This document shows, one piece after another, positions 1-9,847 of a stretch of DNA of 64,000 bases. The notes beneath the pieces are model-generated. The model worked only from the letters and a program-made list of their open reading frames with translations. It was not told where the DNA came from and searched no databases. Position 1 is the first letter of the stretch; each line of letters starts with the position of its first letter. This DNA is from Bradyrhizobiaceae bacterium Ga0074131. Lineage in GTDB: Bacteria > Pseudomonadota > Alphaproteobacteria > Rhizobiales > Xanthobacteraceae. The position numbers were made by a program, and so were the translations under genes. The stretch spans positions 1 through 64,000 of the forward strand of contig LNEC01000015.1 of NCBI GenBank assembly GCA_001464035.1, read 5' to 3'.

Positions 1-111
1 CTTGTGGGTGTCCATTCGGTTCTCCGCGAATCGCTGGTGGTTTGGCGACTTCAGAGTTTCCGGTCCGGGCCGAATGGACAACCTCCTGAAAGCCCACAAC
101 TAGCTTTGCGA

Positions 112-137
112 AGGCCCCGGCGGGCACGCCGGGGCCT
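112..137. terminator. Hairpin terminator of an upstream gene
   Basis: A perfect 10-bp stem (112-121 with 128-137, AGGCCCCGGC / GCCGGGGCCT) with a 6-nt loop, followed by TCGTTCATGTTTC. It probably ends a rightward gene lying before the window. Bases 1-103 hold a short open frame ending at TAG 101-103, but another frame closes at 87-89 and neither tail is recognisable, so no gene is called in 1-343. Confidence 0.55.
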
Positions 138-343
138 CGTTCATGTTTCATGCTGGGCTTGCTGCTCCATTTTGGTCGCTGAGGCGTCTCTAACGAACTT
201 TTGAAAATTAATTCATTCTTTCGGTCTTTTCGGCGTGAGCATTGGCGCCATATGGGTTAAAAGCCAAGGATGTGCTGATCCGGACCCCGGATCGGCCGTC
301 GCGCCGTATTCCATGCGCTCATCGAAATCACCAGGACGCCATT

Positions 344-3331
344 ATGTCTCGCCAGGACGCGAACGCCGCCTTTGCCCTCTCCTCGTTTTTGCAGGGCACC
401 AATGCCCCCTATATCGATGATCTCTATGCCCGCTTCGAGAAGGACCCCAGTTCAGTCGACGCCGACTGGCAGGCCTTTTTCAAGAGCCTGAAGGATCAGC
501 CTACCGACGCCCAAAAGAACGCTGACGGGCCGTCCTGGGGCCGCGACAACTGGCCGCTGACGCCGCGGGACGATCTGACCTCCGCGCTCGACGGCAACTG
601 GGCGCAGGTCGAACAGGCCGTCGGCGCCAAGCTCGCCGCCAAGGCGCAGGCGCAGCCCCAAGGAAACGACAAGGCAGGCGACCACGGTAGCAAGCTGACG
701 GCGGCCGATATTCATCAGGCGACCCGCGATTCGGTGCGCGCGCTGATGCTGATCCGGGCCTACCGGATGCGCGGCCATTTCCACGCCAAGCTCGACCCGC
801 TCGGAATCGAGCCGGCGCGCGATCGCGAAGAGCTCGATCCGCGTTCCTACAGCTTCACGGAAGCCGATTTCGACCGCAAGATCTTCCTCGATCACGTGCT
901 TGGGCTCGAATATGCGACCCTGCGCGAGATCGTCGCGATCTGCGAGCGCACCTACTGCCAGACGCTCGGCGTCGAGTTCATGCACATCAGCAACGGCGCG
1001 CAGAAGGCCTGGATCCAGGAGCGCATCGAGGGTCCGGACAAGGAAATCAGCTTCACCCGCGAGGGCCGGCGCGCCATCCTGATGAAGCTGATCGAGGCCG
1101 AAGGCTTCGAAAAATTCTGCGATGTCAAATTCACCGGCACCAAGCGGTTCGGCCTCGACGGCGGTGAGTCACTGATTCCGGCGCTGGAGCAGATCATCAA
1201 GCGCGGCGGCAATCTCGGCGTGAAGGAAATCGTGGTGGGGATGCCGCATCGCGGCCGCCTCAACGTGCTGACCCAGGTGATGGGCAAGCCGCATCGCGCG
1301 CTGTTCCATGAGTTCAAGGGCGGCTCGGCCAATCCCGATGCGGTGGAGGGCTCCGGCGACGTCAAATATCACCTCGGCGCCTCGTCGGACCGCGAGTTCG
1401 ACAGCAACAAGATCCATCTGTCGCTGACCGCCAACCCCTCGCATCTCGAAATCGTCGATCCCGTGGTGCTCGGCAAGGTGCGCGCCAAGCAGGACCAGCA
1501 TGGCGATCCCCCGGACATGCGCATTTCGGTGCTGCCGCTGCTGATGCATGGCGACGCCGCCTTCGCCGGACAGGGCGTGGTAGCCGAGTGCTTCGCGCTG
1601 TCGGACCTGAAGGGCTACCGCACCGGCGGTTCGCTGCACTTCATCGTCAACAACCAGATCGGCTTCACCACCTATCCGCGCTATTCGCGCTCCTCGCCCT
1701 ATCCTTCCGACGTGGCGAAGATGATCGATGCGCCGATCTTCCATGTGAACGGCGACGATCCGGAAGCCGTAGTGTTCGCGGCCAAGGTCGCGATCGAGTT
1801 CCGCCAGAAATTCCACAAGCCCGTGGTCATCGACATGTTCTGCTACCGCAGGCATGGCCACAACGAAGGCGACGAGCCGGCGTTCACCCAGCCGGTGATG
1901 TACAAGCGGATCGCGTCGCATCCTGGCACGGTGGAAATCTACTCCAAGCGCCTGATCGCCGAAGGGGTGATCACCGAGGGCGAGGTCGAGAAGGCCAAGG
2001 CCGACTGGCGCGCCCGGCTCGATGCCGAACTCGAGGCCGGCTCGGGCTACAAGCCCAACAAGGCCGACTGGCTCGACGGCAAATGGGCCGGGTTCAAGTC
2101 CGCCGATCAGGAAGAGGATCCGCGCCGCGGCGTCACCGGCGTCGATGTCGCGGTGCTCAGGGACATCGGCCGCAGAATCACCAAGGTGCCCGACGGCTTC
2201 AGGGTGCATCGCACGGTGCAGCGTTTCCTGGAAAACCGAGCCAAGGCCATCGACGGCGGCATCGGTATCGACTGGGCGACCGGCGAGGCGCTGGCGTTCT
2301 GCACGCTGCTGGAGGAAGGCCGTCACGTCCGGCTTTCGGGACAGGACTCCGAGCGCGGCACCTTCTCGCAGCGGCATTCGGTGCTGATCGATCAGGAAGA
2401 CGAGAGCCGCTATACGCCGTTCAATCATCTCGGCGTCGATCAGGGCCATTACGAGGTCATCAACTCGCTGCTGTCGGAAGAAGCGGTACTCGGCTTCGAG
2501 TACGGCTATTCGCTGGCGGAGCCGAAGGCGCTGGCGGTCTGGGAAGCGCAGTTCGGCGATTTCGCCAACGGCGCGCAGGTGCTGTTCGACCAGTTCATCT
2601 CCTCGGGCGAGCGCAAATGGCTGCGCATGTCCGGCCTCGTCTGCATGCTGCCGCACGGCTATGAAGGGCAGGGACCGGAACATTCCTCGGCCCGGCTCGA
2701 ACGCTTCCTGCAGATGTGCGCCGAAGACAACATGCAGGTGGTCCATCCCACCACGCCCGCCAATTTCTTCCACGTGCTGCGGCGTCAGCTGCATCGCGAG
2801 ATCCGCAAGCCGCTGATCCTGATGACGCCGAAGTCGCTGCTGCGGCACAAGCGCGCGGTGTCGCGGCTCGACGAACTCGGCGCCGACACCACGTTCCACC
2901 GTCTGCTCTACGATGACGCGGCGATGCTGCCGGACGAGAAAATCAAGCTGGTGCCCGACGACAAGATCCGCCGCGTCGTGCTGTGCTCGGGCAAGGTCTA
3001 TTACGATCTTTACGACGAGCGCGAAAAGCGCGACATCGACGACATCTACCTGATGCGCGTCGAGCAGCTCTATCCGGTGCCGCTGAAGGCGCTGGTGCAT
3101 GAACTCGCCCGCTTCAAGGGCGCCGAGCTGGTCTGGTGCCAGGAAGAGCCGCGCAATATGGGCGCCTGGCACTTCATCGAGCCCTATCTCGAATGGGTGC
3201 TGAACCAGATTCACGCGCCGAACAAGCGTCCGCGTTACGCCGGACGAGCGGCATCGGCCGCGACCGCCACCGGCCTGATGTCGAAGCATCTGGCGCAGCT
3301 CAAGGCTTTCATGGACGACGCGCTGGGCTAG
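344..3331 (+). CDS. sucA: 2-oxoglutarate dehydrogenase E1 component
   Basis: Thiamine-diphosphate-dependent E1 subunit of the 2-oxoglutarate dehydrogenase complex, which decarboxylates 2-oxoglutarate in the TCA cycle and passes the succinyl group to the lipoyl arm of SucB. The protein has 995 residues, normal for the family. Visible motifs are the N-terminal helix typical of SucA (FLQGTNAPYIDDLY), the TPP/Mg loop GDAAFAGQG at about 403-411 and GHNEGDEP near 505-512. I chose the ATG at 344 because it is preceded by AGGA at 333-336 and gives the conserved MSRQDANAAF start; an in-frame ATG at 242 would add 34 unconserved residues. sucB follows after a repeat-containing gap. Confidence 0.97.
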   Translation: MSRQDANAAFALSSFLQGTNAPYIDDLYARFEKDPSSVDADWQAFFKSLKDQPTDAQKNADGPSWGRDNWPLTPRDDLTSALDGNWAQVEQAVGAKLAAKAQAQPQGNDKAGDHGSKLTAADIHQATRDSVRALMLIRAYRMRGHFHAKLDPLGIEPARDREELDPRSYSFTEADFDRKIFLDHVLGLEYATLREIVAICERTYCQTLGVEFMHISNGAQKAWIQERIEGPDKEISFTREGRRAILMKLIEAEGFEKFCDVKFTGTKRFGLDGGESLIPALEQIIKRGGNLGVKEIVVGMPHRGRLNVLTQVMGKPHRALFHEFKGGSANPDAVEGSGDVKYHLGASSDREFDSNKIHLSLTANPSHLEIVDPVVLGKVRAKQDQHGDPPDMRISVLPLLMHGDAAFAGQGVVAECFALSDLKGYRTGGSLHFIVNNQIGFTTYPRYSRSSPYPSDVAKMIDAPIFHVNGDDPEAVVFAAKVAIEFRQKFHKPVVIDMFCYRRHGHNEGDEPAFTQPVMYKRIASHPGTVEIYSKRLIAEGVITEGEVEKAKADWRARLDAELEAGSGYKPNKADWLDGKWAGFKSADQEEDPRRGVTGVDVAVLRDIGRRITKVPDGFRVHRTVQRFLENRAKAIDGGIGIDWATGEALAFCTLLEEGRHVRLSGQDSERGTFSQRHSVLIDQEDESRYTPFNHLGVDQGHYEVINSLLSEEAVLGFEYGYSLAEPKALAVWEAQFGDFANGAQVLFDQFISSGERKWLRMSGLVCMLPHGYEGQGPEHSSARLERFLQMCAEDNMQVVHPTTPANFFHVLRRQLHREIRKPLILMTPKSLLRHKRAVSRLDELGADTTFHRLLYDDAAMLPDEKIKLVPDDKIRRVVLCSGKVYYDLYDEREKRDIDDIYLMRVEQLYPVPLKALVHELARFKGAELVWCQEEPRNMGAWHFIEPYLEWVLNQIHAPNKRPRYAGRAASAATATGLMSKHLAQLKAFMDDALG

Positions 3332-3340
3332 CTATTCATG

Positions 3341-3482
3341 AACCGTCATCCCCCGCGAAGGCGGGGGCATCCCGTAACCCGCGCTGCCGCATTCGATCGC
3401 GACCGTCACGGATTACCGGATCGTCCGGCGGAGCCTGTCATCGGGCTCGCTTGCAAGCGAGACCCGGTGGCGGACGATGACA
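3341..3482. repeat. Intergenic palindromic repeat between sucA and sucB
   Basis: Two hairpins fill the sucA-sucB gap. One is CCCCCGC 3350-3356 with GCGGGGG 3361-3367. The other is nested: ATCGTCCG 3420-3427 pairs with CGGACGAT 3471-3478 around the perfect palindrome CTCGCTTGCAAGCGAG at 3446-3461. Such elements are widely dispersed in Bradyrhizobium-group genomes. They may stabilise or attenuate the sucA-sucB transcript; this is inference. Confidence 0.7.
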
Positions 3483-3510
3483 GCAGAAGCGACTATTGAG
3501 GAAACAAACG

Positions 3511-4755
3511 ATGACTGAAATTCGCGTTCCCACACTCGGCGAGTCCGTGACCGAGGCCACCATCGGCCGCTGGTTCAAGAAGGCCGGCGATGCCGTGGCG
3601 GTGGATGAACCGCTGGTCGAACTGGAGACCGACAAGGTCACGATCGAAGTGCCGGCGCCGTCGGCGGGCACGCTCGGCGACATCATCGCCAAGGACGGCG
3701 AGACCGTTGCGGTCGGCGCGCTGCTCGGCCAGATCAATGACGGCGCCGTCGCCGCCGCCAAGCCGGCCGCAGTTCCTGCCAAGGCGGCGGCACCGGCGCC
3801 CGCCGCGCCCGTAGCCGCAGCCCCCGCGGCCGCGGCAAAAGCTCCGCCGCCGGACGCGCCGCTGGCGCCCTCGGTGCGCAGGATTTCCGCGGAGAGCGGC
3901 ATCGATGCCGCCACCGTTCCCGGCTCCGGCAAGGATGGACGGGTGACCAAGGGCGACATGCTGGCCGCGATCGAGAAGGCGGCTTCGGCGCCGACCCCGG
4001 TCAATCAGCCTGCCGCCGCGGTTCAGGTTCGCGCGCCATCGCCCGCCGACGATGCCGCGCGCGAAGAGCGCGTGAAGATGACGCGGCTGCGCCAGACCAT
4101 CGCGCGCCGCCTCAAGGACGTGCAGAACACCGCCGCGATGCTGACCACCTTCAACGAGGTCGACATGAGTCACATCATGGCGCTGCGCGCCCAGTACAAG
4201 GACGTGTTCGAGAAGAAGCACGGCAGCAAGCTCGGCTTCATGGGCTTCTTCACCAAGGCCTGCGTGCAGGCGCTGAAGGATATCCCGGCCGCCAACGCCG
4301 AGATCGACGGCACCGATCTGATCTACAAGAACTATTATCACGTCGGCGTCGCGGTCGGCACCGACAAGGGCCTGGTGGTGCCGGTGGTGCGCGACTGCGA
4401 CCACAAGTCGATCGCCGAGATCGAGAAGAGCATCGCCGATTACGGCCGGCGCGCGCGCGACGGCCAGCTCAAGATCGACGAGATGCAGGGCGGCACCTTC
4501 ACCATCACCAATGGCGGCATCTACGGCTCGCTGATGTCGACGCCGATCCTGAACGCGCCGCAATCGGCCATTCTCGGCATGCACAAGATCCAGGAACGTC
4601 CCGTCGCGATCGCCGGCAAGGTCGAGATCCGCCCGATGATGTATCTTGCGCTGTCCTACGATCACCGCGTCATCGACGGCAAGGAAGCGGTGACATTCCT
4701 GGTCCGCGTCAAGGAAAGCCTGGAAGATCCGGCGCGGCTGGTGCTGGATCTGTGA
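3511..4755 (+). CDS. sucB: Dihydrolipoyllysine-residue succinyltransferase, E2 of 2-oxoglutarate dehydrogenase
   Basis: Core E2 subunit that moves the succinyl group from its lipoyl arm to CoA. The 414-residue protein shows an N-terminal biotinyl-lipoyl domain with lipoyl lysine K42 in ETDKVTIE, an Ala/Pro-rich linker at about 85-115, a peripheral subunit-binding domain around 116-155 ([12 protein letters not shown]), and the C-terminal catalytic domain ending with SYDHRVIDG, where H385 and D389 are the catalytic pair. The ATG at 3511 is preceded by GAGGAAA at 3498-3504; an in-frame TTG at 3496 is rejected because it would place that site inside the gene. It lies downstream of sucA and upstream of lpdA, the E3 gene. 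Confidence 0.97.
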   Translation: MTEIRVPTLGESVTEATIGRWFKKAGDAVAVDEPLVELETDKVTIEVPAPSAGTLGDIIAKDGETVAVGALLGQINDGAVAAAKPAAVPAKAAAPAPAAPVAAAPAAAAKAPPPDAPLAPSVRRISAESGIDAATVPGSGKDGRVTKGDMLAAIEKAASAPTPVNQPAAAVQVRAPSPADDAAREERVKMTRLRQTIARRLKDVQNTAAMLTTFNEVDMSHIMALRAQYKDVFEKKHGSKLGFMGFFTKACVQALKDIPAANAEIDGTDLIYKNYYHVGVAVGTDKGLVVPVVRDCDHKSIAEIEKSIADYGRRARDGQLKIDEMQGGTFTITNGGIYGSLMSTPILNAPQSAILGMHKIQERPVAIAGKVEIRPMMYLALSYDHRVIDGKEAVTFLVRVKESLEDPARLVLDL

Positions 4756-4792
4756 CGAGCCGGTCGTTGCGATCGTTGATGGGGTAAAGATC

Positions 4793-5008
4793 ATGTTCTA
4801 CGCCAACGAGCATCCACCAGCGCATTTCCATGCAAGAATTGCGGAGTTTCAAGCCATCGTAGATATCGACAGTATTGCAATCGTTGCGGGCCGACTGCCT
4901 CCCGCGCAAATGCGGTCGGTGCTCACTTGGGCCGCTTCGCGGCAGGACCTTCTGCGGCGGACGTTCGTGGCGGCGATGGCGCATGAAAAAGTAGGACCGA
5001 TCGAATGA
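4793..5008 (+). CDS. DUF4160 protein, short N-terminus
   Basis: A 71-residue protein with the DUF4160 core, starting MFYANEHPPAHFHA. The family usually begins about 12-15 residues earlier with a strand of the form xxVDGxKI. Here that segment (VVAIVDGVKI) is encoded in frame just upstream, at about 4760-4792, but no ATG, GTG or TTG lies before it, and the frame runs back into the sucB stop region. Either translation starts at the internal ATG 4793 or the start was lost. It overlaps the next gene by 4 bp (ATGA). DUF4160/DUF2442 pairs recur in bacteria and are suspected of being toxin-antitoxin-like; the role here is unknown. Confidence 0.75.
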   Translation: MFYANEHPPAHFHARIAEFQAIVDIDSIAIVAGRLPPAQMRSVLTWAASRQDLLRRTFVAAMAHEKVGPIE

Positions 5009-5295
5009 TTGATCTGCCGCGCATAAAAACGGCCGAACCCATCATCCCCGGCGTTCTGAAGTTGGTGTTTCAGGATGGATATGAGGGGGTGGTCGACCTG
5101 CGACCATTGTTGGCGAAGGGCGGCGTATTCACTGCCCTGCAAGACCCCGCGCACTTTACCAAGGTCAAGGTCGACGAATTCGGTCACTCGGTCAGCTGGA
5201 TCAATGATGACGGCTATGAGGTAGATTTGAGTGCCGACGGACTGCGTCGAGATTGTGAGCGTCAGGCCGAAATCCATAAGCTCATGGTGGTGTGA
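5005..5295 (+). CDS. DUF2442 protein
   Basis: A 96-residue protein matching the DUF2442 pattern: FQDGYEGVVDLRPLL, a LQDPAHFTKVKVDEFG segment and SWINDDGYEVDLSADGL. Its start codon overlaps the DUF4160 stop, so the two are translationally coupled and likely act together. No catalytic residues are evident. The two-gene cassette is inserted between sucB and the SDR/lpdA genes, interrupting an otherwise metabolic cluster. Function is unknown; an antitoxin or adaptor role is only a guess from family co-occurrence. Confidence 0.85.
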   Translation: MIDLPRIKTAEPIIPGVLKLVFQDGYEGVVDLRPLLAKGGVFTALQDPAHFTKVKVDEFGHSVSWINDDGYEVDLSADGLRRDCERQAEIHKLMVV

Positions 5296-5393
5296 TGGCA
5301 GTTGCTGCGGACCGATTGATAAGCTGATCCGCAGCCGCATCGAAATGCTGGTACGGCGTGCATCCGTGCGCAGGCCGACGATGGGGGTTGAAT

Positions 5394-6140
5394 TTGACCG
5401 ATAAAGTAGTGGTTATCACCGGCGCAAGTCGCGGCATCGGCCGCGCCACCGCGATTGCGGCCGCCGCGCGCGGTTTCCGGGTTTGCGTCGGCTATGCCAG
5501 CAATGAAACCGCGGCGCGGCAGGTGGTCGCCGCCATCGAGGGCAGGAACGGCAAGGCGATCGCGGTGAAATGCGACGTCGGCGACGAGCGCGACATCCTC
5601 GCGATGTTCAAGGCCGCCGACGGTTTTGGGACGCTCGGCGCCCTGGTCAACAACGCCGGTATCGTCGGGACGACGTCGCGGGTCGACGAGATGTCCGCCG
5701 AGCGCATCCAGCGCATGATGGCGGTCAACGTCACCGGCAGCATCCTGTGCGCGCGCGAAGCGGTGAAGCGGATGTCGACCCGCCACGGCGGCCAGGGCGG
5801 CGTCATCGTCAATCTGTCGTCGGTGGCCGCCAAACTCGGCTCGCCCAACACCTATGTCGATTACGCCGCGTCCAAGGGCGCGATCGATTCCTTCACCATC
5901 GGTCTCGGACACGAAGTCGCCGGCGAGGGCATTCGCGTCGCCGCGATCCGGCCCGGGCTGATCGACACCGAGATTCACGCTTCAGGCGGCGATCCCGACC
6001 GCGCCCATCGGCTGGCGGATGGCGTGCCGATGAAGCGCGTCGGCACCGCTGACGAAATCGCCAGCGCCATCGTCTGGCTGATGTCGGACGACGCCTCCTA
6101 CGTGACATCAGCCATTCTCGACGTCTCGGGCGGGCGCTAA
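5394..6140 (+). CDS. Short-chain dehydrogenase/reductase (FabG-like)
   Basis: NAD(P)-dependent classical SDR of about 248 residues. It shows the Rossmann motif TGASRGIG, the NNAG motif, the active-site serine segment NLSSV and the YAASK catalytic motif, and ends with the usual VTSAILDVSGGR. Substrate unknown. I placed the start at TTG 5394 because a GGGGG tract lies 6 nt upstream and the protein then begins MTDKVVVITG; an alternative TTG is at 5388, and an upstream in-frame GTG at 5358 adds a poorly conserved tail. An SDR between sucB and lpdA is common in Bradyrhizobium-group genomes but is not a subunit of the complex. Confidence 0.9.
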   Translation: MTDKVVVITGASRGIGRATAIAAAARGFRVCVGYASNETAARQVVAAIEGRNGKAIAVKCDVGDERDILAMFKAADGFGTLGALVNNAGIVGTTSRVDEMSAERIQRMMAVNVTGSILCAREAVKRMSTRHGGQGGVIVNLSSVAAKLGSPNTYVDYAASKGAIDSFTIGLGHEVAGEGIRVAAIRPGLIDTEIHASGGDPDRAHRLADGVPMKRVGTADEIASAIVWLMSDDASYVTSAILDVSGGR

Positions 6141-6176
6141 ATTCCTGTCACACGATCCAGCTACAGGACCTCAATC

Positions 6177-7580
6177 ATGGCTTCCTACGATCTCGTTATC
6201 ATCGGCACCGGTCCCGGCGGATATGTCTGCGCGGTGCGCGCGGCGCAGCTCGGCATGAAGGTGGCCGTGGTCGAGAAGGACGCCACGCTCGGCGGCACCT
6301 GTCTCAACGTCGGCTGCATGCCGTCGAAGGCGCTGCTGCACGCCTCCGAGATGTTCGAGGAGGCCGGGCACTCCTTTGCGAAGATGGGCATCAGCATCCC
6401 CGCGCCAAGGCTCGATCTGCCCGCGATGATGAATTTCAAGCAGCAGGGCATCGACGGCAACGTCAAGGGCGTCGAGTTCCTGATGAAGAAGAACAAGATC
6501 GACGTCATCCACGGCAAGGGCAAGGTGCTCGGCAGCGGCAAGGTCGAGGTATCGGGCGGCGACGGCAAGACGCAGGTGGTCGAGACCAAGAACATCGTGA
6601 TCGCCACCGGCTCCGATATCGCGCGGCTGAAGGGCATCGAGATCGACGAGAAGCGCATCGTGTCGTCGACCGGCGCGCTGTCGCTCGACAAGGTGCCCGG
6701 CAAGCTGCTGATCGTCGGCGCCGGCGTGATCGGGCTCGAGCTCGGCTCGGTCTGGAACCGGCTGGGCGCGAAGGTCACCGTGGTGGAATTTCTCGACCGC
6801 ATCCTGCCGGGCATGGACGGCGAAGTCGCAAAACAATTCCAGCGCGTTCTCGAAAAGCAGGGCTTTGCCTTCAAGCTCGGCGCCAAGGTCACCGGCGTCG
6901 ACACCTCGGGCAAGACACTGTCGGCGAAGATCGAGCCGGCGGCGGGAGGTGCGGCGGAAACGCTGGAAGCCGACGTGGTGCTGGTCTGTATCGGGCGTGT
7001 TCCCTACACCGAGGGCCTCGGCCTGAAGGAAGCTGGTATTGCACTCGACGATCGCGGCCGCATCCAGATCGACACGCATTTCGCCACCAGCGTGAAGGGC
7101 GTCTATGCAATCGGCGACGTCGTCGCGGGTCCGATGCTGGCGCACAAGGCCGAGGACGAGGGCGTTGCCTGCGCCGAGATTCTCGCAGGGCAAGCCGGAC
7201 ATGTGAATTACGACGTGATCCCCGGCGTGGTGTATACCACCCCGGAAGTGGCTTCCGTCGGCAGGACCGAGGAAGAGCTGAAGCAGGCCGGCGTCGCCTA
7301 TACATCCGGCAAATTTCCGTTCACCGCCAATGGCCGTTCCAAGGTCAACCAGACCACGGATGGATTCGTGAAGGTTCTCGCGGACGCGAAAACCGATCGC
7401 GTGCTCGGCGTGCATATTGTCGGCCGCGAGGCCGGCGAGTTGATCCACGAAGCCGCCGTATTGATGGAGTTCGGCGGCTCCGCCGAGGACCTGGCGCGCA
7501 CCTGTCACGCCCACCCGACACGTTCGGAAGCCGTCAAGGAAGCCGCGCTTGCGGTCGGCAAGCGCGCCATCCATATGTGA
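6177..7580 (+). CDS. lpdA: Dihydrolipoyl dehydrogenase (E3)
   Basis: FAD-dependent E3 component that re-oxidises the dihydrolipoyl arm of SucB and reduces NAD+. The 467-residue protein has the FAD-binding GTGPGG near residue 10, the redox-active disulfide C42/C47 in [13 protein letters not shown], the NAD-binding [11 protein letters not shown] near 180, the second FAD motif YAIGDV, and the C-terminal HAHPTRSE with the catalytic His-Glu pair. All features needed for activity are present. ATG 6177 is preceded by ACAGGA. It closes the sucA-sucB-lpdA cluster. Confidence 0.97.
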   Translation: MASYDLVIIGTGPGGYVCAVRAAQLGMKVAVVEKDATLGGTCLNVGCMPSKALLHASEMFEEAGHSFAKMGISIPAPRLDLPAMMNFKQQGIDGNVKGVEFLMKKNKIDVIHGKGKVLGSGKVEVSGGDGKTQVVETKNIVIATGSDIARLKGIEIDEKRIVSSTGALSLDKVPGKLLIVGAGVIGLELGSVWNRLGAKVTVVEFLDRILPGMDGEVAKQFQRVLEKQGFAFKLGAKVTGVDTSGKTLSAKIEPAAGGAAETLEADVVLVCIGRVPYTEGLGLKEAGIALDDRGRIQIDTHFATSVKGVYAIGDVVAGPMLAHKAEDEGVACAEILAGQAGHVNYDVIPGVVYTTPEVASVGRTEEELKQAGVAYTSGKFPFTANGRSKVNQTTDGFVKVLADAKTDRVLGVHIVGREAGELIHEAAVLMEFGGSAEDLARTCHAHPTRSEAVKEAALAVGKRAIHM

Positions 7581-8020
7581 TTTGCGGATGGTGATCGCGG
7601 ACGCTGCGGCTGATCCGGCGTTTCGCAGGGGCGTGCAAGCCGCGCGTTGGTTCGCCTGCCGTTGAGCCCAAGCTCTCAGCGCGACCTCACTTCACCTCTC
7701 CCTTCGGGAGAGGTCGGCGCGTAGCGCCGGGTGAGGGGCTACACTCCACCGATAGGCCTGAACCCCTCACCCGACTTGCCGCGCAAATCGACCGCTCCTG
7801 ATGGGAGAACTATAAGTCATTCAGAATCCGACCATGAACTATAGTGATGAGACCGTGCTTTCGCGACGACAGGAAAGACGCTTGTTTCCAGACACTTGGT
7901 TACTATGCATGGGGTTGTTTTCGATGTTTTGCACCAGCCCCGTTGACATGGACCCATCCACATCGTCTTGGACCGAATGGGAAGCGCGGGCATCACGAGT
8001 CGGAGACAGCGGCCGTTGGA
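7581..8020. repeat. Gene-free gap with compound palindromic repeat
   Basis: A 440-bp gap between convergent lpdA and the DUF4337 gene. A compound inverted repeat spans about 7694-7772: ACCTCTCCC 7694-7702 with GGGAGAGGT 7706-7714; CGGCGC 7715-7720 with GCGCCG 7724-7729; and GGGTGAGGGG 7729-7738 with CCCCTCACCC 7763-7772. This element can fold on either strand and could terminate both genes. I see no credible gene in 7790-8020. Confidence 0.65.
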
Positions 8021-8611
8021 CTACATCAGATGCACCGCATGCGGCGCCAACAGGCCGATCGCCGTGAAGGCGAGCCCGGTCACGGCCAGCAGGCCCGCGA
8101 CCCAGGCCAGCGCGATCATGCCGGTGATGATGGTCGCCGACGCCAGCACGATGCCGATCTGAAACGCCGCCGAGGCGACCTCGTAATGATGGTAGCGCGC
8201 CATCGAGAGATCGCGGGCCTGCTCGGCCTGCTTGGCGCGCGCGGCCAGCTGCTCCGAACCTTCGCCGGTCTCCGGCTCCGAGCGGTAGCGCGCCGCGGTC
8301 TTTTTCCAGTTCTCGATCTGCTTCTCCAGCGCCGCCTTGGCGGCATCGTCGCCCATGACGCCGAGACTCAGCCGGGCCTGATCCGATGTCGCCTCGACCA
8401 CGGTCCGCCGGATGCTCTTGGCCTGGAAGAACGCCCACAGGTTCGAGGCCTCGACATTCTTGCTGATGGAGTCGGTCTGCGCACCCTTGCCCAGCGTTTC
8501 CGAAAACGCCAGAAACAGCGCGATCACGGCGATCAGCAATGCGATGTTCTTGTTGGAGCCGGAGGCATGCTCGGCGTGCTCCGCATGCTCCATGCTTTCA
8601 TGTGCGCCCAT
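8021..8611 (-). CDS. DUF4337 membrane protein
   Basis: A 196-residue protein of the DUF4337 family. It starts with a His-rich segment (AHESMEHAEHAEHA), followed by a transmembrane helix near residues 22-40 (NIALLIAVIALFLAFSE), a soluble Lys/Glu-rich middle, and two C-terminal transmembrane helices with a short loop. The ATG whose first base is at 8611 is preceded by GGGGAAG, a good ribosome-binding site; an upstream in-frame ATG is rejected. The function of the family is unknown. It is monocistronic here. Confidence 0.85.
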   Translation of the reverse strand: MGAHESMEHAEHAEHASGSNKNIALLIAVIALFLAFSETLGKGAQTDSISKNVEASNLWAFFQAKSIRRTVVEATSDQARLSLGVMGDDAAKAALEKQIENWKKTAARYRSEPETGEGSEQLAARAKQAEQARDLSMARYHHYEVASAAFQIGIVLASATIITGMIALAWVAGLLAVTGLAFTAIGLLAPHAVHLM

Positions 8612-8713
8612 GATTCTTCCCCCGATGGAATGCATCCACGATTGACCGAACGCCGCTCCTTGCGCAAGTGGCAGGCGATGTGACGGCAGTGTGTCAGGTT
8701 TGAAGGCTGGGGT

Positions 8714-9697
8714 TCAGGCGCGCGGATGCGCCGACTTGTATACTTCCAGCAGCCGCTCGCTGTCGATCCCGGTATAGATCTGCGTGGTCGACAGCGAGGC
8801 GTGGCCTAGCAGTTCCTGGATCGCGCGCAGATCGCCGCCGCGGGTCAGAAGATGGGTGGCGAAGGAGTGCCGCAGCGCATGCGGCGTCGCACTGTCGGGC
8901 AGGCCGAGCGCGCCGCGCAGCCGTTCCATGGTGAGCTGAATGATTCGAGGGCTGAGCGGGCCGCCTCGCGCGCCGACGAAGATCGGGCCCTCCGGCGGGA
9001 GCCGATGCGGGCACATCGCGACATAGTGCTGCACCAGAGTCAGCACATTGCGCAGCACCGGCACCATGCGGGTCTTGTTGCCCTTGCCGGTCACGATGAT
9101 CACATCACCCTCGCCGGGCAGCGGTACCTCGCGACGTTTCAGGCCCAGCGCTTCGGAGATGCGCAGACCCGAACCATACAACAGCGCCATCACGGCGGCG
9201 TCGCGCGCCCAGATCCAGGGGTCGCGGGTCTCGCCGGCGCGCTCGTCGGCGTCGGTGAGACGTTTGGCCGCCGCCATCTGGATCGGCTTCGGCAGGCTCT
9301 TGCCGACCTTGGGCGCACGGATGGCGGAGAGCGCGCCAACCTTGCCCTGGCCCTCCTGTTCGAGGAAGCGCCCGAACGAGCGCAATCCCGCCAGCGTCCG
9401 CATCAGCGAGCGGCCGCCGATCTCGCCGGCGCGGCGCATCGCCATGAACGCCCTGACATCGCTGGCCTCAACGGCGGCAAACTGTGCCAGCGTCACGCGT
9501 GCGCCCCAGTGCAGGCTGAGAAACACCAGGCACTGCCGGACGTCGCGGGAATAGGCCTCCAGCGTCTTCGGCGACAACCGACGTTCGGCCCGCAGATGCG
9601 ACAGCCAGCGCGTCATCTGCCGCGCGATGTCGTCGGCGGCGCATTCGAGGTCGATCGGCTGAATGGCTGGAACTGACGCAGGAAGGGACTTGGCCAT
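8714..9697 (-). CDS. xerC: Tyrosine recombinase XerC
   Basis: Site-specific recombinase that with XerD resolves chromosome dimers at dif. The 327-residue protein has an N-terminal SAM-like core-binding domain (about 20-115) and a catalytic domain with all conserved residues: R179 in GSGLRISE, K205 in GKGNK, H273 and R276 in HALRH, H299 in LGHAS and the nucleophile Y308 in TQIYTG. The ATG at 9697 is used; a longer in-frame start adds 34 atypical residues. Its divergent position next to priA is the usual XerC arrangement in this group and distinguishes it from XerD. Confidence 0.93.
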   Translation of the reverse strand: MAKSLPASVPAIQPIDLECAADDIARQMTRWLSHLRAERRLSPKTLEAYSRDVRQCLVFLSLHWGARVTLAQFAAVEASDVRAFMAMRRAGEIGGRSLMRTLAGLRSFGRFLEQEGQGKVGALSAIRAPKVGKSLPKPIQMAAAKRLTDADERAGETRDPWIWARDAAVMALLYGSGLRISEALGLKRREVPLPGEGDVIIVTGKGNKTRMVPVLRNVLTLVQHYVAMCPHRLPPEGPIFVGARGGPLSPRIIQLTMERLRGALGLPDSATPHALRHSFATHLLTRGGDLRAIQELLGHASLSTTQIYTGIDSERLLEVYKSAHPRA

Positions 9698-9847
9698 GGC
9701 GCTGCCTTGCTGATTCTGATGGACTATATCGCACCTCTTTCGTTTACCGTTCGCTAACCTGCCAAGCGCAGCGGCCCGCACTGGCCCCCGCTGGCGCACC
9801 GTCTTAAGTTAGCCGAGGCCGTTTCGGCTTCGAGTCTGATTCTCCCG

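Noticed and set aside
1169..3289. Long antisense open frame opposite sucA
   Set aside because: The sucA frame is unambiguous and the antisense product has no recognisable motif and shadow-like composition (rich in Arg, Asp, His, Leu); such frames are usual in high-GC genes.
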